Below the pieces are notes generated by a model. The model did no database searches, had not been told where the DNA came from, and saw only the letters and a list, made by a program, of their open reading frames with translations. From assembly GCF_025685415.1 (NCBI RefSeq), contig NZ_JAGSYB010000001.1:3038001-3102000 (forward strand): a stretch of 64,000 bases of DNA. The letters run 5' to 3'. Of this stretch, positions 34,162-42,384 are shown one piece after another (the stretch's first letter is position 1; each line of letters opens with the position of its first letter). Position numbers and translations under genes: made by a program. This DNA is from Terriglobus aquaticus. Its GTDB lineage: Bacteria; Acidobacteriota; Terriglobia; Terriglobales; Acidobacteriaceae.

Positions 34162-35565
34162 TCAGTGATCGGTGATATCGCCTTGCTGCAGCGGCACATA
34201 GGCGCTGCGTTCAAAGACGCGACCACGCTTTACGGTGATCACGACGGACTTGAGATTGTCCAGATCGAGCAGCGGATCGCGAGACAGGACCACCATGTTG
34301 GCGAGCTTGCCAGGAGCGATGCTGCCCATCTGATCGGACTGTCCGGTGGCGCGGGCGGCGATGGATGTTGCCGACTGCAGAACCGCTGCCGGTGGCATGT
34401 CTGCCTTGTCTTTGAGTTCGGAAAGCTCGTGGAAGAGATCCGGCCATGGGTCGCTGGCGGGGCTGACGTTATCCGTACCGGCGTCGATAAGCACACCTGC
34501 CCGATAAGCCTGGCCAGTGATGGCTCCACCCAGAACATCGTTGCAGGTGCTCGGTGGCAAAGGCGGTGATGTGCCGGAATCATCCGCGTCAGGGCTGTAC
34601 GCCCAAACTGTGGCATCCAGAACCGTGCCGCGCCGCTTCATCTCCGTGAACAACGCAGCGAGAGCGGGATTTTTGCCCTCGCGAAAGGCTGCGAAGTTTG
34701 GAGGCGGATGAGGATCGGTCCAGCGAAGGCTATGCGTCTCAGGCTCGCGCACAAGCAGGCAAGCATGCGAGATGGCATCCACGCCGGCAGCAACGACCTC
34801 GGACGGCCTCGCTGGGTACAACGTTGCGTGCGCCCAAACCTGCAATCCTTGGCGGTGCGCCTCCGCAGTGATCCGGGCGGCCAGTTCAGGGGTGAGGTCG
34901 CCGTAGAGCTTGATGGCATTGGCATACGTGCCGCGCGCCTCTGCCACTGCCAGCGGTAGGTCGGTCGTGGCGGTGATCGCCTGCATCCACGGAACTCGCC
35001 CGGGCTGCCCGCCTGCGGATACCTGAATAGTCCGCTTGTCCGTGAAGAAATCCGGTCCCGCCATGAGCGCTGCGTAATAGATATCCGGGGCGGGGATCTC
35101 GCCCACCAGACTGGCGCGCGCAAGGTCTCCAACAGCCCGCAGGTCATCGGCCATGTCCCTTACCGCGGTGACACCGCCGTACAAATCACGCCGCAGCACG
35201 GCCTCAGCCTGGCGACGATTCGGCGGTGTGGCGAGATGCACGTGAGCATCGATCAAACCCGGGATGACAAACCGTCCGGCAAGCGGCACAACCTTGGCCG
35301 TCGAAAGCAGGTGCGGATCGAGATCTACATCCGGAAAAACCCTGACGATGCGCTCACCCTCAACGAGGACGTCCATGTTCGCCCGTGGAGGTGTTCCGTC
35401 GCCGTCGATCAAAGTGGCGTTCCGGAACAGAACGGCTCCTGCCTGAGGCGGAGCAAAGGGAGCCCTGGCTTCCTGGCTAAAAACGGAGAGCGGTGTGATC
35501 CAAAGTGCCAGGTTGAGAGCGCAGCGAAGCGCCCAGCATCCGCGTAGACTGAGCGCCTGGATCAT
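34162..35565 (-). CDS. Secreted amidohydrolase, imidazolonepropionase/prolidase-like
   Basis: 467-aa metal-dependent hydrolase. Signal-like N-terminus (about 10-30, ending FSQ). Motifs of the amidohydrolase-1 barrel are DAHVHLAT (HxH), the bridging Lys in AIKLYGD, His in WAHAT and ISHAC, and Asp in DAGTDN. The composite beta domain is seen in RNATLIDGDG and SIAPGKLANMVVLSRDP. Relatives hydrolyse Xaa-Pro dipeptides or imidazolone-type rings; the substrate cannot be deduced. TATACT ends 7 nt before the ATG at 35565, with no Shine-Dalgarno. It converges on dnaN with the terminator between. Confidence 0.87.
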   Translation of the reverse strand: MIQALSLRGCWALRCALNLALWITPLSVFSQEARAPFAPPQAGAVLFRNATLIDGDGTPPRANMDVLVEGERIVRVFPDVDLDPHLLSTAKVVPLAGRFVIPGLIDAHVHLATPPNRRQAEAVLRRDLYGGVTAVRDMADDLRAVGDLARASLVGEIPAPDIYYAALMAGPDFFTDKRTIQVSAGGQPGRVPWMQAITATTDLPLAVAEARGTYANAIKLYGDLTPELAARITAEAHRQGLQVWAHATLYPARPSEVVAAGVDAISHACLLVREPETHSLRWTDPHPPPNFAAFREGKNPALAALFTEMKRRGTVLDATVWAYSPDADDSGTSPPLPPSTCNDVLGGAITGQAYRAGVLIDAGTDNVSPASDPWPDLFHELSELKDKADMPPAAVLQSATSIAARATGQSDQMGSIAPGKLANMVVLSRDPLLDLDNLKSVVITVKRGRVFERSAYVPLQQGDITDH

Positions 35566-35626
35566 GGACGCGAGTATAGCCCTCGTCTAACATCCCCAAG
35601 CCCACGCATACTAATTTTCCTGCGCC

Positions 35627-36682
35627 TCATACAAACTTCGATCGCAGATACGCCCGCACCGGCTTGTCGTACAGAACCATCACCAGATACGCAAATGCAG
35701 TGAGCAGCAACGTACCCGCAACCACGATTGCTGCCAGGTGCGCCGCATCCGGCTTGTGGCTTGAGTAGAAATCGCCAAAGCTCCAGATGACCGCATAGTG
35801 AGTCATGTACAGCGGGTAAGAGATGTTACCCGCAAACTTACAAAGCTTCTCTGCCCGCGGTCCCAGAGTCGCCCCTGCACCCAGCGCCACCAGCAACGGA
35901 AAGTACACGAGAATCACTGCCGCTTCGCGCAGCCATCCGCCCGTTGCATACGGCATCACAAACGCCAGCACAAGCAATACCGACAGCGAACCAAAGCCGA
36001 GCCTGCTGCGAACGATCCACCTGGACCGGTACACCAGCAGCCCCGCCAGAAACGAGAAGCTGACGCGAGCGCCGCCCGTCCAGAACGTCTTGCCGTTGAA
36101 CCCGGCCCACAGATTGCCGGCGTTATGCCCCACACCGCACAACACAATCGCAGCGGCGACGGTGGCCACGATCAACCAGGATCGCCGCAACCGGAACAGC
36201 ACGATCCCATACACCACGTTCGCCACATACTCCCAGAACAGCGACCAGGCCGGCGAGTTCAGGCTGAACAGGCTGTATCCGCGCTCGTGCATCACCGGGT
36301 ACGGAATCAGCAGCACCGACGTGACAAACATTGTCGCAACCTTGCCTGCGCTGTAGGCGAGCGCGCTCGTGCGATTCGGATCCCATAGCAGCGTCAGCAA
36401 TCCCAGCACCGACCCGAACACCACCATCGGGTGCAGCCGGATCAGCCGCACCTCCAGAAACTTCTTGAGTCCCATCTGCCGGATCCGGTCGTCGTACGCG
36501 TAGCCGATCACGAACCCGGACAGGCAAAAGAAGAAGTCGACCGCAAGCCAGCCGTGCCCGATCCAGAGCACGTTGTAGTTGTAGATCGCCATCTCCATGA
36601 AGTGAAAGACGACCACCGCCAGCGCTGCTACGCCACGCAATCCATCCAGCGCCAGAAAGTGCTGCTTCGTCTTTGTGACCAT
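35627..36682 (-). CDS. Acyltransferase family 3 (OafA-like) membrane protein
   Basis: 351-aa integral membrane O-acyltransferase with about ten hydrophobic segments. The opening LDGLRGVAALAVVVFHF carries the conserved His, and FFFCLSGFVIGYAYDDR follows. Such enzymes acetylate or otherwise acylate cell-surface sugars, O-antigen or exopolysaccharide. ATG 36682 (MVTKTK) is preferred to a GTG 15 nt upstream. The C-terminus KPVRAYLRSKF is typical. Confidence 0.88.
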   Translation of the reverse strand: MVTKTKQHFLALDGLRGVAALAVVVFHFMEMAIYNYNVLWIGHGWLAVDFFFCLSGFVIGYAYDDRIRQMGLKKFLEVRLIRLHPMVVFGSVLGLLTLLWDPNRTSALAYSAGKVATMFVTSVLLIPYPVMHERGYSLFSLNSPAWSLFWEYVANVVYGIVLFRLRRSWLIVATVAAAIVLCGVGHNAGNLWAGFNGKTFWTGGARVSFSFLAGLLVYRSRWIVRSRLGFGSLSVLLVLAFVMPYATGGWLREAAVILVYFPLLVALGAGATLGPRAEKLCKFAGNISYPLYMTHYAVIWSFGDFYSSHKPDAAHLAAIVVAGTLLLTAFAYLVMVLYDKPVRAYLRSKFV

Positions 36683-36757
36683 GCTGGATCGTTTCACATC
36701 GGTGTCGCTTATGCGGCCAACCGCTTCAGCCCAGGCGACGCGGAAGCCGGGCAGCCA

Positions 36758-37174
36758 TTACTCGCCGATCAGGTGCAGCACGATCTCGCGCCGGTGCGGC
36801 CGGTCACGGTGTTCGAACAGGTAAATTCCCTGCCACGTTCCCAGCGCAAGCCGACCGCCCACCAGCGGGATCGACAACTGCACCGAGGTGAGCGCCGTCT
36901 TCAGGTGCGCCGGCATGTCATCCGGTCCCTCGCTATCGTGCTGGTACGGCCCGTTCTCCGGAGCGATGCGTGAGAAGTAGTTCTTCAGGTCCACGCGGAC
37001 CGTTGGATCCGCATTCTCCTGGATCAAGAGCGACGCCGACGTGTGCCGGCAGAACACAGTCAACAGCCCCGTCTCCATCTCCTGCTGCCGTACCCACTGC
37101 GCCACCTGCGACGTCATCTCATACAAACCCTGCCCCCGCGTCGCCACCTCAACCTTGTGCACTGCCTGCTTCAC
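36758..37174 (-). CDS. yjbQ: YjbQ family protein (UPF0047)
   Basis: 138-aa protein with the conserved TVFCRHTSASLLIQENADPTVRVDL segment (key residues C, HTSAS, QEN, D-P) and HDSEGPDDMPAHLKTAL, then LGTWQGIYLFEHR. Members have weak thiamine-phosphate synthase activity in vitro; the cellular role is unsettled. GTG 37174 is supported by GGAGG 5 nt upstream. Confidence 0.93.
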   Translation of the reverse strand: MKQAVHKVEVATRGQGLYEMTSQVAQWVRQQEMETGLLTVFCRHTSASLLIQENADPTVRVDLKNYFSRIAPENGPYQHDSEGPDDMPAHLKTALTSVQLSIPLVGGRLALGTWQGIYLFEHRDRPHRREIVLHLIGE

Positions 37175-37247
37175 ATCACCCTCCAGCCGCCCTTGTACTG
37201 CCTCAGGCTAAAACAAGCTCACCGTGCAGCCGGAGTTGCCGCGCTTG

Positions 37248-37823
37248 TCAGGAACAGCCTGCTGCACCGGGGTGCGCCTTGCGGCACACGCAATCCAGGC
37301 AGCCGTGCTCGGCACAACTGCCGCAAGTGCGAAGCAACTGCTTGCGCAATGCAGCCCGGGCCCGGTGAACGCGTACGCCCGCGTTGGAAGCGGTGAGGTT
37401 GCGCTGCTCCGCGAAATCCTGCACCTTCTGCTCGTTCAGGTCCACCTGCCGGATCGCGTCGGCGTACTCCGGCTTCAGGTCGTCGACCACGCTGGAAAGG
37501 CAGGCACACACATCCCTCTGCATCTCTGGGGAGGGCTGTGCCGCTCCCTCCATCTCGCGCCCCCACGCGGTCAGCGCCTTGCTCTGCGACTGCGCTCGAC
37601 GGTAGTTGTCGATCACGGCATTGCGCAGCAGGCGATAGAACCAGGCCACCGCAGACTCACCCGAGTCGAACTCGTCGCGATGCTCCAGCGCGCGCACGTA
37701 GCAGCTCTGCAGAATGTCTTCCGCAGCCGCGGCATCCGGCACACGGCGCCGAACGAACGCCAGAAACAGCGCGCGCCGGCTCAGCAGATGCTCTAACGAA
37801 TCAACAGGCATAACGAAGGGCAT
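37248..37823 (-). CDS. ECF sigma factor with cysteine-rich C-terminal tail (CorE/ECF44-like)
   Basis: 191-aa sigma-70-like factor. Sigma-2 lies at about 10-80 (AEDILQSCYVRALEHRDEF, AWFYRLLRNAVIDNYRR) and sigma-4 at about 110-165 (LKPEYADAIRQVDL, HRARAALRKQL). The last 27 residues are cysteine-rich: RTCGSCAEHGCLDCVCRKAH, then a final Cys. This layout matches CorE/CorE2 of Myxococcus (ECF44), where the cysteine tail itself binds copper or cadmium/zinc and no anti-sigma exists. No anti-sigma is adjacent here either. ATG 37823 or 37811 may be the start; neither has a Shine-Dalgarno. A 22-aa cysteine peptide gene lies 88 bp upstream on the same strand. Metal response is inferred. Confidence 0.82.
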   Translation of the reverse strand: MPFVMPVDSLEHLLSRRALFLAFVRRRVPDAAAAEDILQSCYVRALEHRDEFDSGESAVAWFYRLLRNAVIDNYRRAQSQSKALTAWGREMEGAAQPSPEMQRDVCACLSSVVDDLKPEYADAIRQVDLNEQKVQDFAEQRNLTASNAGVRVHRARAALRKQLLRTCGSCAEHGCLDCVCRKAHPGAAGCS

Positions 37824-37911
37824 TCAGAACAGCAACCAGAGAGGGCTTCAGACAGGGAATTACAAAGGGCAGGCATGGACCGGATCCACGCCCGCCCTCT
37901 GTTCAGCAGCA

Positions 37912-37980
37912 CTAGTCGTGTTTCTCGCAGGGGCAATCCACACACTGGCAGTTCGCTCCGCAGGGACAGTTGCACTTCAT
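37912..37980 (-). CDS. 22-residue cysteine-rich (metallothionein-like) peptide
   Basis: Very short but well-supported frame: ATG at 37980, TAG at 37914-37912, and AGGAGG 9-10 nt before the ATG, the strongest Shine-Dalgarno in the area. The peptide begins MKCNCPCGAN and ends CEKHD. Seven of 22 residues are Cys (positions 3, 5, 7, 11, 13, 16, 18), arranged as CxC pairs. Its C-x-D-C-x-C motif also occurs in the tail of the sigma factor encoded just downstream, as CLDCVC. No signal peptide. It probably binds a soft metal ion in the cytoplasm, as a buffer or as a competitor for the sigma tail. Not homologous to any family I can name. Confidence 0.7.
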   Translation of the reverse strand: MKCNCPCGANCQCVDCPCEKHD

Positions 37981-38020
37981 GGCTCTTCTCCTCCTTGGGA
38001 CGCCGATGAGCGTCTACCTG

Positions 38021-38050
38021 TTAGAACGCACCAACTGCCCCCGTATTACA
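38021..38050 (-). promoter_or_regulatory. Candidate ECF-type promoter of the cysteine peptide gene
   Basis: On the minus strand TGTAAT (38050-38045) is followed after 16 nt by CGTTCTAA (38028-38021), and the peptide ATG lies 40 nt further. TGTAA-type -35 and CGT-type -10 elements with 16-nt spacing are common in ECF promoters, so autoregulation is plausible. This is inference from pattern only. Confidence 0.35.
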
Positions 38051-38106
38051 CCCTCTGGCAAAATACTTACGCCAATCCCTCGGCCCGCGCCAGTAGCATC
38101 AAAGCG

Positions 38107-39597
38107 ATGACTTCACCTCGGCTTACCGCTCGGAAGCGGCGCTGCCTTCTTGCACTCACGATTGCGTTGGCAGTCCAGACCGCGGTGTCCCCTGCGCAGC
38201 AAAGAGTGCTACCGCCGCGGGCAGAAGACGCCTTGAACCACGCGGGGCAACTGTTCGTTTCATCCGATCGCTCCGACGCCCTCTCGATCGCGATCATCAA
38301 GGCAGGGCAAGTCGAGTTCTTCCACTTCGGCACCACGGAACCCGGCAAACAGGTCAGGCCCACGAACAGCAGCGTCTACGAAATAGGTTCCATCACCAAG
38401 CTGTTTACCAGCCTGCTGCTGGCGCACGCCGTGCTCGACGGCAAGCTCGGTTTAGAGGACGACATCCGGCGTTACCTTCCGGGCGAGTACCCAAATCTCA
38501 GCTTCGGCGGTTCACCCGTGCGCATCATCGACCTTGCGGACACGACCTCCGCCTTGCCCGATAACCTGCCGGACTTTCACGCGGTTACGGCGCACGTACC
38601 GGAACAGGACAAGGCTTTCGCCCTCGCGAAGGCTCTGAACAGTTACACCGAAGCAAACATGCTGCAGGATCTTCACACGATCTCGTTGCAGGGAAAGCCT
38701 GGCCTTGAGCCCAGGCATTCCAATCTTGCCGCAGAACTGCTCGGCTACATCCTGAGCAGGGTCTACGGAGAGTCGTTTGCGACCTTGCTTCGCGCGAAGA
38801 TACAAGCACCACTTGGCATGGGCAACGGCGTGCGCGCCGACAGCCCTGCCCGCATGGTGCAGGGCTACGATCTTCATCACGTTGCTATGCCGCAAAGCAA
38901 TCAGAGCGCCGTTCTTGCCGCCGGTGGTCTGCGCTTCAGCGTGGCAGACATGGCTAAGTTCCTCCAGACAGAACTGGCGCCTGCAGCAGAGCCCATCCGT
39001 CTGACGCAGAAGCCTGCCTTCGGCAACGTGGAGACCGGTGCCGTGGGCCTGGGCTGGCAAATCAGCCGCAACGTGGAAGGTGCGCTCAAGCTGAATGCCT
39101 CCGGTGGAACGTTCGGCAGTGCGAGCTACGTCGAACTCTACCCAGAGCGAGGCTACGGCATCGTGCTGCTCGCAAATCGATCCGGTGACACGGAAGAACG
39201 CCTCTACCAGCTCGCCGACACACTCTTTGCAGCCGTGGAAGGTACTCCAGCGCTGGATGCGCTCAAGGCCGATCTGACAAGGACTCATTACGGCGACGTG
39301 GACGGCTCCGTGCAGCGCACCAGAAGCCGCTTTCCTCGCTTGACCTTGTCCGAAGCGTACGTCAACAACTGGGGAGGCGGTCTGCTTGGCACAGACCCAA
39401 AGGCCGCATTGGCACTGTTCCAATCCAACGTTGCGCGCTGGCCACAAAGCTCTAACGCCTTTGACAGCCTGGGCGAAGGGTATGCGCAAAACGGCAAGCC
39501 AACCGAAGCGATCGCCGCCTACCGCAAAGCTCTGGAGCTAAACCCCAAGAACCACGAAGCCTCGGACTCGCTTCGTTCACTGCTATCCCACCAGTAA
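38107..39597 (+). CDS. Serine hydrolase (class C beta-lactamase/esterase fold) with C-terminal TPR
   Basis: 496-aa secreted enzyme. Signal peptide about 1-31. The nucleophile motif is GSITKLF (Ser-x-x-Lys). The usual Tyr-Ser-Asn is replaced by His-Ser-Asn in EPRHSNLAAELLGY, so the canonical catalytic Tyr is missing. The third box is LNASGGTFGS. After the barrel-flanked lactamase domain, about residues 415-496 form TPR-like helices (DPKAALALFQSNVARWP, AFDSLGEGYAQNGKPTEAIAAYRKALELNP). TAGCAT ends 7 nt before ATG 38107. An upstream extension of the frame overlaps the sigma/peptide genes on the other strand and is rejected. Substrate unknown; D-aminopeptidase, esterase or cell-wall roles are possible. 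Confidence 0.85.
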   Translation: MTSPRLTARKRRCLLALTIALAVQTAVSPAQQRVLPPRAEDALNHAGQLFVSSDRSDALSIAIIKAGQVEFFHFGTTEPGKQVRPTNSSVYEIGSITKLFTSLLLAHAVLDGKLGLEDDIRRYLPGEYPNLSFGGSPVRIIDLADTTSALPDNLPDFHAVTAHVPEQDKAFALAKALNSYTEANMLQDLHTISLQGKPGLEPRHSNLAAELLGYILSRVYGESFATLLRAKIQAPLGMGNGVRADSPARMVQGYDLHHVAMPQSNQSAVLAAGGLRFSVADMAKFLQTELAPAAEPIRLTQKPAFGNVETGAVGLGWQISRNVEGALKLNASGGTFGSASYVELYPERGYGIVLLANRSGDTEERLYQLADTLFAAVEGTPALDALKADLTRTHYGDVDGSVQRTRSRFPRLTLSEAYVNNWGGGLLGTDPKAALALFQSNVARWPQSSNAFDSLGEGYAQNGKPTEAIAAYRKALELNPKNHEASDSLRSLLSHQ

Positions 39598-39626
39598 CGC
39601 AGAAGATCAGCTTCCGACAGCGGCGT

Positions 39627-40019
39627 TTAGCGGGACCGGTAGCGAAGAAAGTATGCGAACATGCGCTCTAGCCAGTTCCTTCTTGTGGCAGGTAGAAGTT
39701 GCAGTTCGCGTTTGACCGGCTCGGGAACTGCGAGGCTCGCCAGAGGGTGGTCGCAGTTTTGGGGTCCAAGGCGGGCCTGGATCTCCGGGTCAGCTCCTGC
39801 GTAGCGGTGACACCCGAGTTCTTGACCATCGAAAATCAGGAATGCCTGACGCAGCTCCTCGTGTGTTTCTGGCTGCTTCATCCAATAGCAATGACTCCTT
39901 TGCGCGTCTGCCCAACCAATCAAAGATGGGGCAAGTACTAGTGGATAACCACATGAAGTACAGCAGTGGCGTTCGACGTAGAAATCACCGGAGACGGATT
40001 CTGGGTAACGCTCGGGCAT
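39627..40019 (-). CDS. Ferredoxin-like protein of unknown function
   Basis: 130-aa hydrophilic protein beginning MPERYPESVSGDFYVERHC. Cysteines are at HCCTSCGYPL, SHCYWMKQP, LGCHRY and QNCDHP. The pattern G-D-F-Y-V-E, C-C-x-x-C-G, S-H-C-Y, E-L-x-C-x-R-Y recurs in proteins often labelled ferredoxin, so an iron-sulfur or zinc site is likely, but no standard 4Fe-4S spacing is complete. Convergent with the serine hydrolase. Confidence 0.65.
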   Translation of the reverse strand: MPERYPESVSGDFYVERHCCTSCGYPLVLAPSLIGWADAQRSHCYWMKQPETHEELRQAFLIFDGQELGCHRYAGADPEIQARLGPQNCDHPLASLAVPEPVKRELQLLPATRRNWLERMFAYFLRYRSR

Positions 40020-40173
40020 CGTGCAGAAAGCTTAGTCCACAAAGAGGAGCATTGGTAATGAGAAGTCGGCTTATCGGTAGTGCGCTCAGAATGAGCCCTG
40101 AACCGGCACAGAAGCTTCTCTCTGCGCAGGCGGCGAGCATTGAGCGTCCAACCACTGCAGGAGTTGAACCCCA

Positions 40174-40476
40174 ATGCTGTGTACGATCGCGCTCCGCCGC
40201 GCACGCTCTCAGGACCAACCCCGGTACGACCTTCGCATCAGCGGTAAAACCGCACTCGGACCTTCCGGCACCGGCGGCCAGGAGCTTCTTTCCGATCAGA
40301 CGGACGAAGAGGTTCGCGCCACTCTTCTGCAACTGGATCTGCCGGCCGAAGCTCTGGCCACCGCCAATGCGATCCTCGCCGACCCGCGCCTGACCGACCA
40401 TTTCATTCCGGTCGCCGAAGACACGCAGATCGCGTTCGAAACCCTGGACCGCGCGGGCATCGCGCTCTTCGACTGA
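40174..40476 (+). CDS. Hypothetical protein (100 aa)
   Basis: ATG 40174 is preceded by AGGAG at 40159-40163. The protein is acidic in its C-terminal two thirds (DQTDEEVRATLLQLDLPAEALATANAILADPRLTDHFIPV) with predicted helices and no membrane segment or catalytic motif. No family recognised. It is 46 bp upstream of the DUF2961 gene, which has its own -10-like box, so linkage is uncertain. Confidence 0.55.
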   Translation: MLCTIALRRARSQDQPRYDLRISGKTALGPSGTGGQELLSDQTDEEVRATLLQLDLPAEALATANAILADPRLTDHFIPVAEDTQIAFETLDRAGIALFD

Positions 40477-40522
40477 TCGGTCCCGCTGGGAAGCATCACA
40501 GGGCAACACGCATAATGCTGCC

Positions 40523-41728
40523 ATGCGTCTCGCCTCCCTGCTCTTTGCTGCGTCTTGCCTTTCGGCCTCTGCGCTCGTGGCGCAGCACAACGCGCCAGAC
40601 CTTACGCAGCCACAGCAGTACACCATGCACAAGGTCAGCAGCAACGACCCGCTGGGCACCAACAACGACGCCGCCAAACTCGCCGCCGGCGCCACCCTCA
40701 CGCTGCTCGACGTGGACGGCCCCGGCACCGTCGCGCACCAATGGTTCACCATCAGCAGCAACGACCCGAACCACCTGAAGAACCTGGTGCTGCGCATGTA
40801 CTGGGACGGCGAAGCCACGCCCAGCGTCGAGTCGCCGCTGGGTGACTTCTTCGGGCTTGAGACCGGTGACTATGTCGATTGGCAGGCCGAGTACCTAAGC
40901 GTCGGCCACGAGCGCGCCCTCAACACCTTCTTCCCCATGCCGTTTGCGAAGCACGCCCGCATCACCATCACCAACGAAGGCACAGTACCCGTCAGCGCGC
41001 TCTACTTCTCCATCGAGTACATGCAGCACCACCGCAAGCTGCCGGCCGACACCCTCTACTTCCACGCGCAGTACCGGCAGCAATCGCCCACACAGGGCAC
41101 CTTCAACGCCTGGCAGGGCGACGGCGACAAAGCCGTGAACGCAGTACAAAACACCACCGGCCAGGACAACTACAAGTTCCTCGAAGCCACCGGTCACGGT
41201 CACTTCGTCGGCGTCACGCTCGGCATTCTGCAGAACCAGGACGACTGGTGGGGCGAGGGCGACGAAATGTTCTTCGTCGATGGCGAAAGCACGCCCAGTT
41301 GGCGCGGTACTGGCGGCGAAGACTACTTCCTGGGCGCTTGGGGCTTTGGTGGTGCCTGGGGCGAAGGCTCACCCTTCAGCTACATGCGCTACGGCGCCCC
41401 GCTGGTGCAGCCGTGGCGCACGGGCGCGCGCAACCTGATGTACCGCTTCCACACCGAAGCGCCCATCCCCTTCACCAAATCCTTCATCGCCACCATGGAA
41501 CACGGCCACGGCAATCACCGGTCCGACAACTGGTTCTCCGTCGCCTACTGGTACCAGGCCGAACCGCACGCCGCGTTCCCGCCGCTGCCCGCTGCGAAGG
41601 ACCGCGTGCCCACGCTGCACATGGTCGGCGGCCCCGCGAATGCGTGTGATCCGCCGCAGTGCGTCGTCAAGCAACTGCCGCAAGTCTCGCCGGTCCAGCC
41701 CCAGTCACAGCCATCCACGTCCCACTAA
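40523..41728 (+). CDS. DUF2961 (GH172-type) secreted glycoside hydrolase
   Basis: 401-aa secreted protein with a signal peptide (about 1-20, ending LVAQ). The tandem jelly-roll DUF2961 domain shows GPGTVAHQWFTI, RMYWDGEATPSVESPLGDFFG, WWGEGDEMFFVDGE and GTGGEDYFLGAWGF. DUF2961 is now GH172; characterised members act on alpha-fructofuranosides or D-arabinofuranosides. The two acidic clusters GEGDEMF and GGEDYF contain the expected catalytic Glu residues. CATAAT ends exactly 6 nt before ATG, with no Shine-Dalgarno. The C-terminus is Gln/Pro/Ser-rich. Confidence 0.88.
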   Translation: MRLASLLFAASCLSASALVAQHNAPDLTQPQQYTMHKVSSNDPLGTNNDAAKLAAGATLTLLDVDGPGTVAHQWFTISSNDPNHLKNLVLRMYWDGEATPSVESPLGDFFGLETGDYVDWQAEYLSVGHERALNTFFPMPFAKHARITITNEGTVPVSALYFSIEYMQHHRKLPADTLYFHAQYRQQSPTQGTFNAWQGDGDKAVNAVQNTTGQDNYKFLEATGHGHFVGVTLGILQNQDDWWGEGDEMFFVDGESTPSWRGTGGEDYFLGAWGFGGAWGEGSPFSYMRYGAPLVQPWRTGARNLMYRFHTEAPIPFTKSFIATMEHGHGNHRSDNWFSVAYWYQAEPHAAFPPLPAAKDRVPTLHMVGGPANACDPPQCVVKQLPQVSPVQPQSQPSTSH

Positions 41729-42162
41729 AACCGCGACACCAGCCACACGCCCAGCACCATCAGCCCCGCGCCGGCCAGCCGCATCGGCGACGCCGGGTGC
41801 TGCTTGAACCCGATCCAGCCCATGTGGTCCAGCAGGATGCTCACCAGGATCGACGCCGAGATGGAGACGCCCGTAAAGATGCCTGACCCCAGCTTCTGCG
41901 CAAACATCAGGCCGATCATGGTGGTGACGATCGAAAGCAGGCCGCCAAACCAGGCCCACCACGGCGCGCTCGTAATGGCTTGCCCCGGCCACGCCTGCCG
42001 CACAATCGCCTGCAGCAGCATCACGCCCAGGAACCCACTCAGGTAGACCCACGCCGCCGCCCACACCGGCTGCTGCAGGTGCTTGTTCAACTCAGCGTTC
42101 ACGTTCTGAAACGGATTCAGCGCACCCGCGGTGGCAGCAAACAGGACAAAGAGCCAGGACAT
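41725..42162 (-). CDS. YdcZ/DUF606-type DMT-superfamily transporter
   Basis: 145-aa membrane protein with five hydrophobic segments, starting MSWLFVLFAATAGALNPFQNVNAEL and containing WWAWFGGLLSIVTTMIGL and SISASILVSILLDHMGWIGF. This is the single-domain half-size DMT architecture, which acts as a dimer; the substrate is unknown. It overlaps the end of the convergent DUF2961 gene by 4 nt. The frame remains open upstream to 42546 but that extension is not protein-like. Confidence 0.88.
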   Translation of the reverse strand: MSWLFVLFAATAGALNPFQNVNAELNKHLQQPVWAAAWVYLSGFLGVMLLQAIVRQAWPGQAITSAPWWAWFGGLLSIVTTMIGLMFAQKLGSGIFTGVSISASILVSILLDHMGWIGFKQHPASPMRLAGAGLMVLGVWLVSRF

Positions 42163-42224
42163 GGTGAGTAGGACGACGCCTGCGTCGCCGAAGTCGAACA
42201 AAGCCGCGGCATGGCGCACCAAAA

Positions 42225-42342
42225 AGCAGGGAGCAGGCAGCAGGGCACAGGGGTCAGCGAGGCGCCTGTCGACCACAACCCCTCTCACTCCTCCGCCTTG
42301 CGCCGTCCCGCTACTCCCTATTCCCTGTTCCCTCTTGCCTGC
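42225..42342. repeat. Imperfect inverted CCCT-type intergenic repeat
   Basis: A GGGAGCAGGCAGCAGGG stretch at about 42228-42244 is roughly complementary to the CTACTCCCTATTCCCTG-type stretch at 42311-42342. A related 29-bp copy (25 of 29 identical to 42311-42339) lies at 47263-47291. It looks like a dispersed intergenic repeat with hairpin potential. Confidence 0.5.
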
Positions 42343-42384
42343 GATCGACTTGCCGCCGCGCTCCCTCGCTGTTCTCATCAAGCC

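Noticed and set aside
37714-38106. N-terminal extension of the serine hydrolase frame
   Set aside because: Would overlap the sigma and cysteine peptide genes on the opposite strand and bury the signal peptide; ATG 38107 has a TAGCAT box and a signal sequence.
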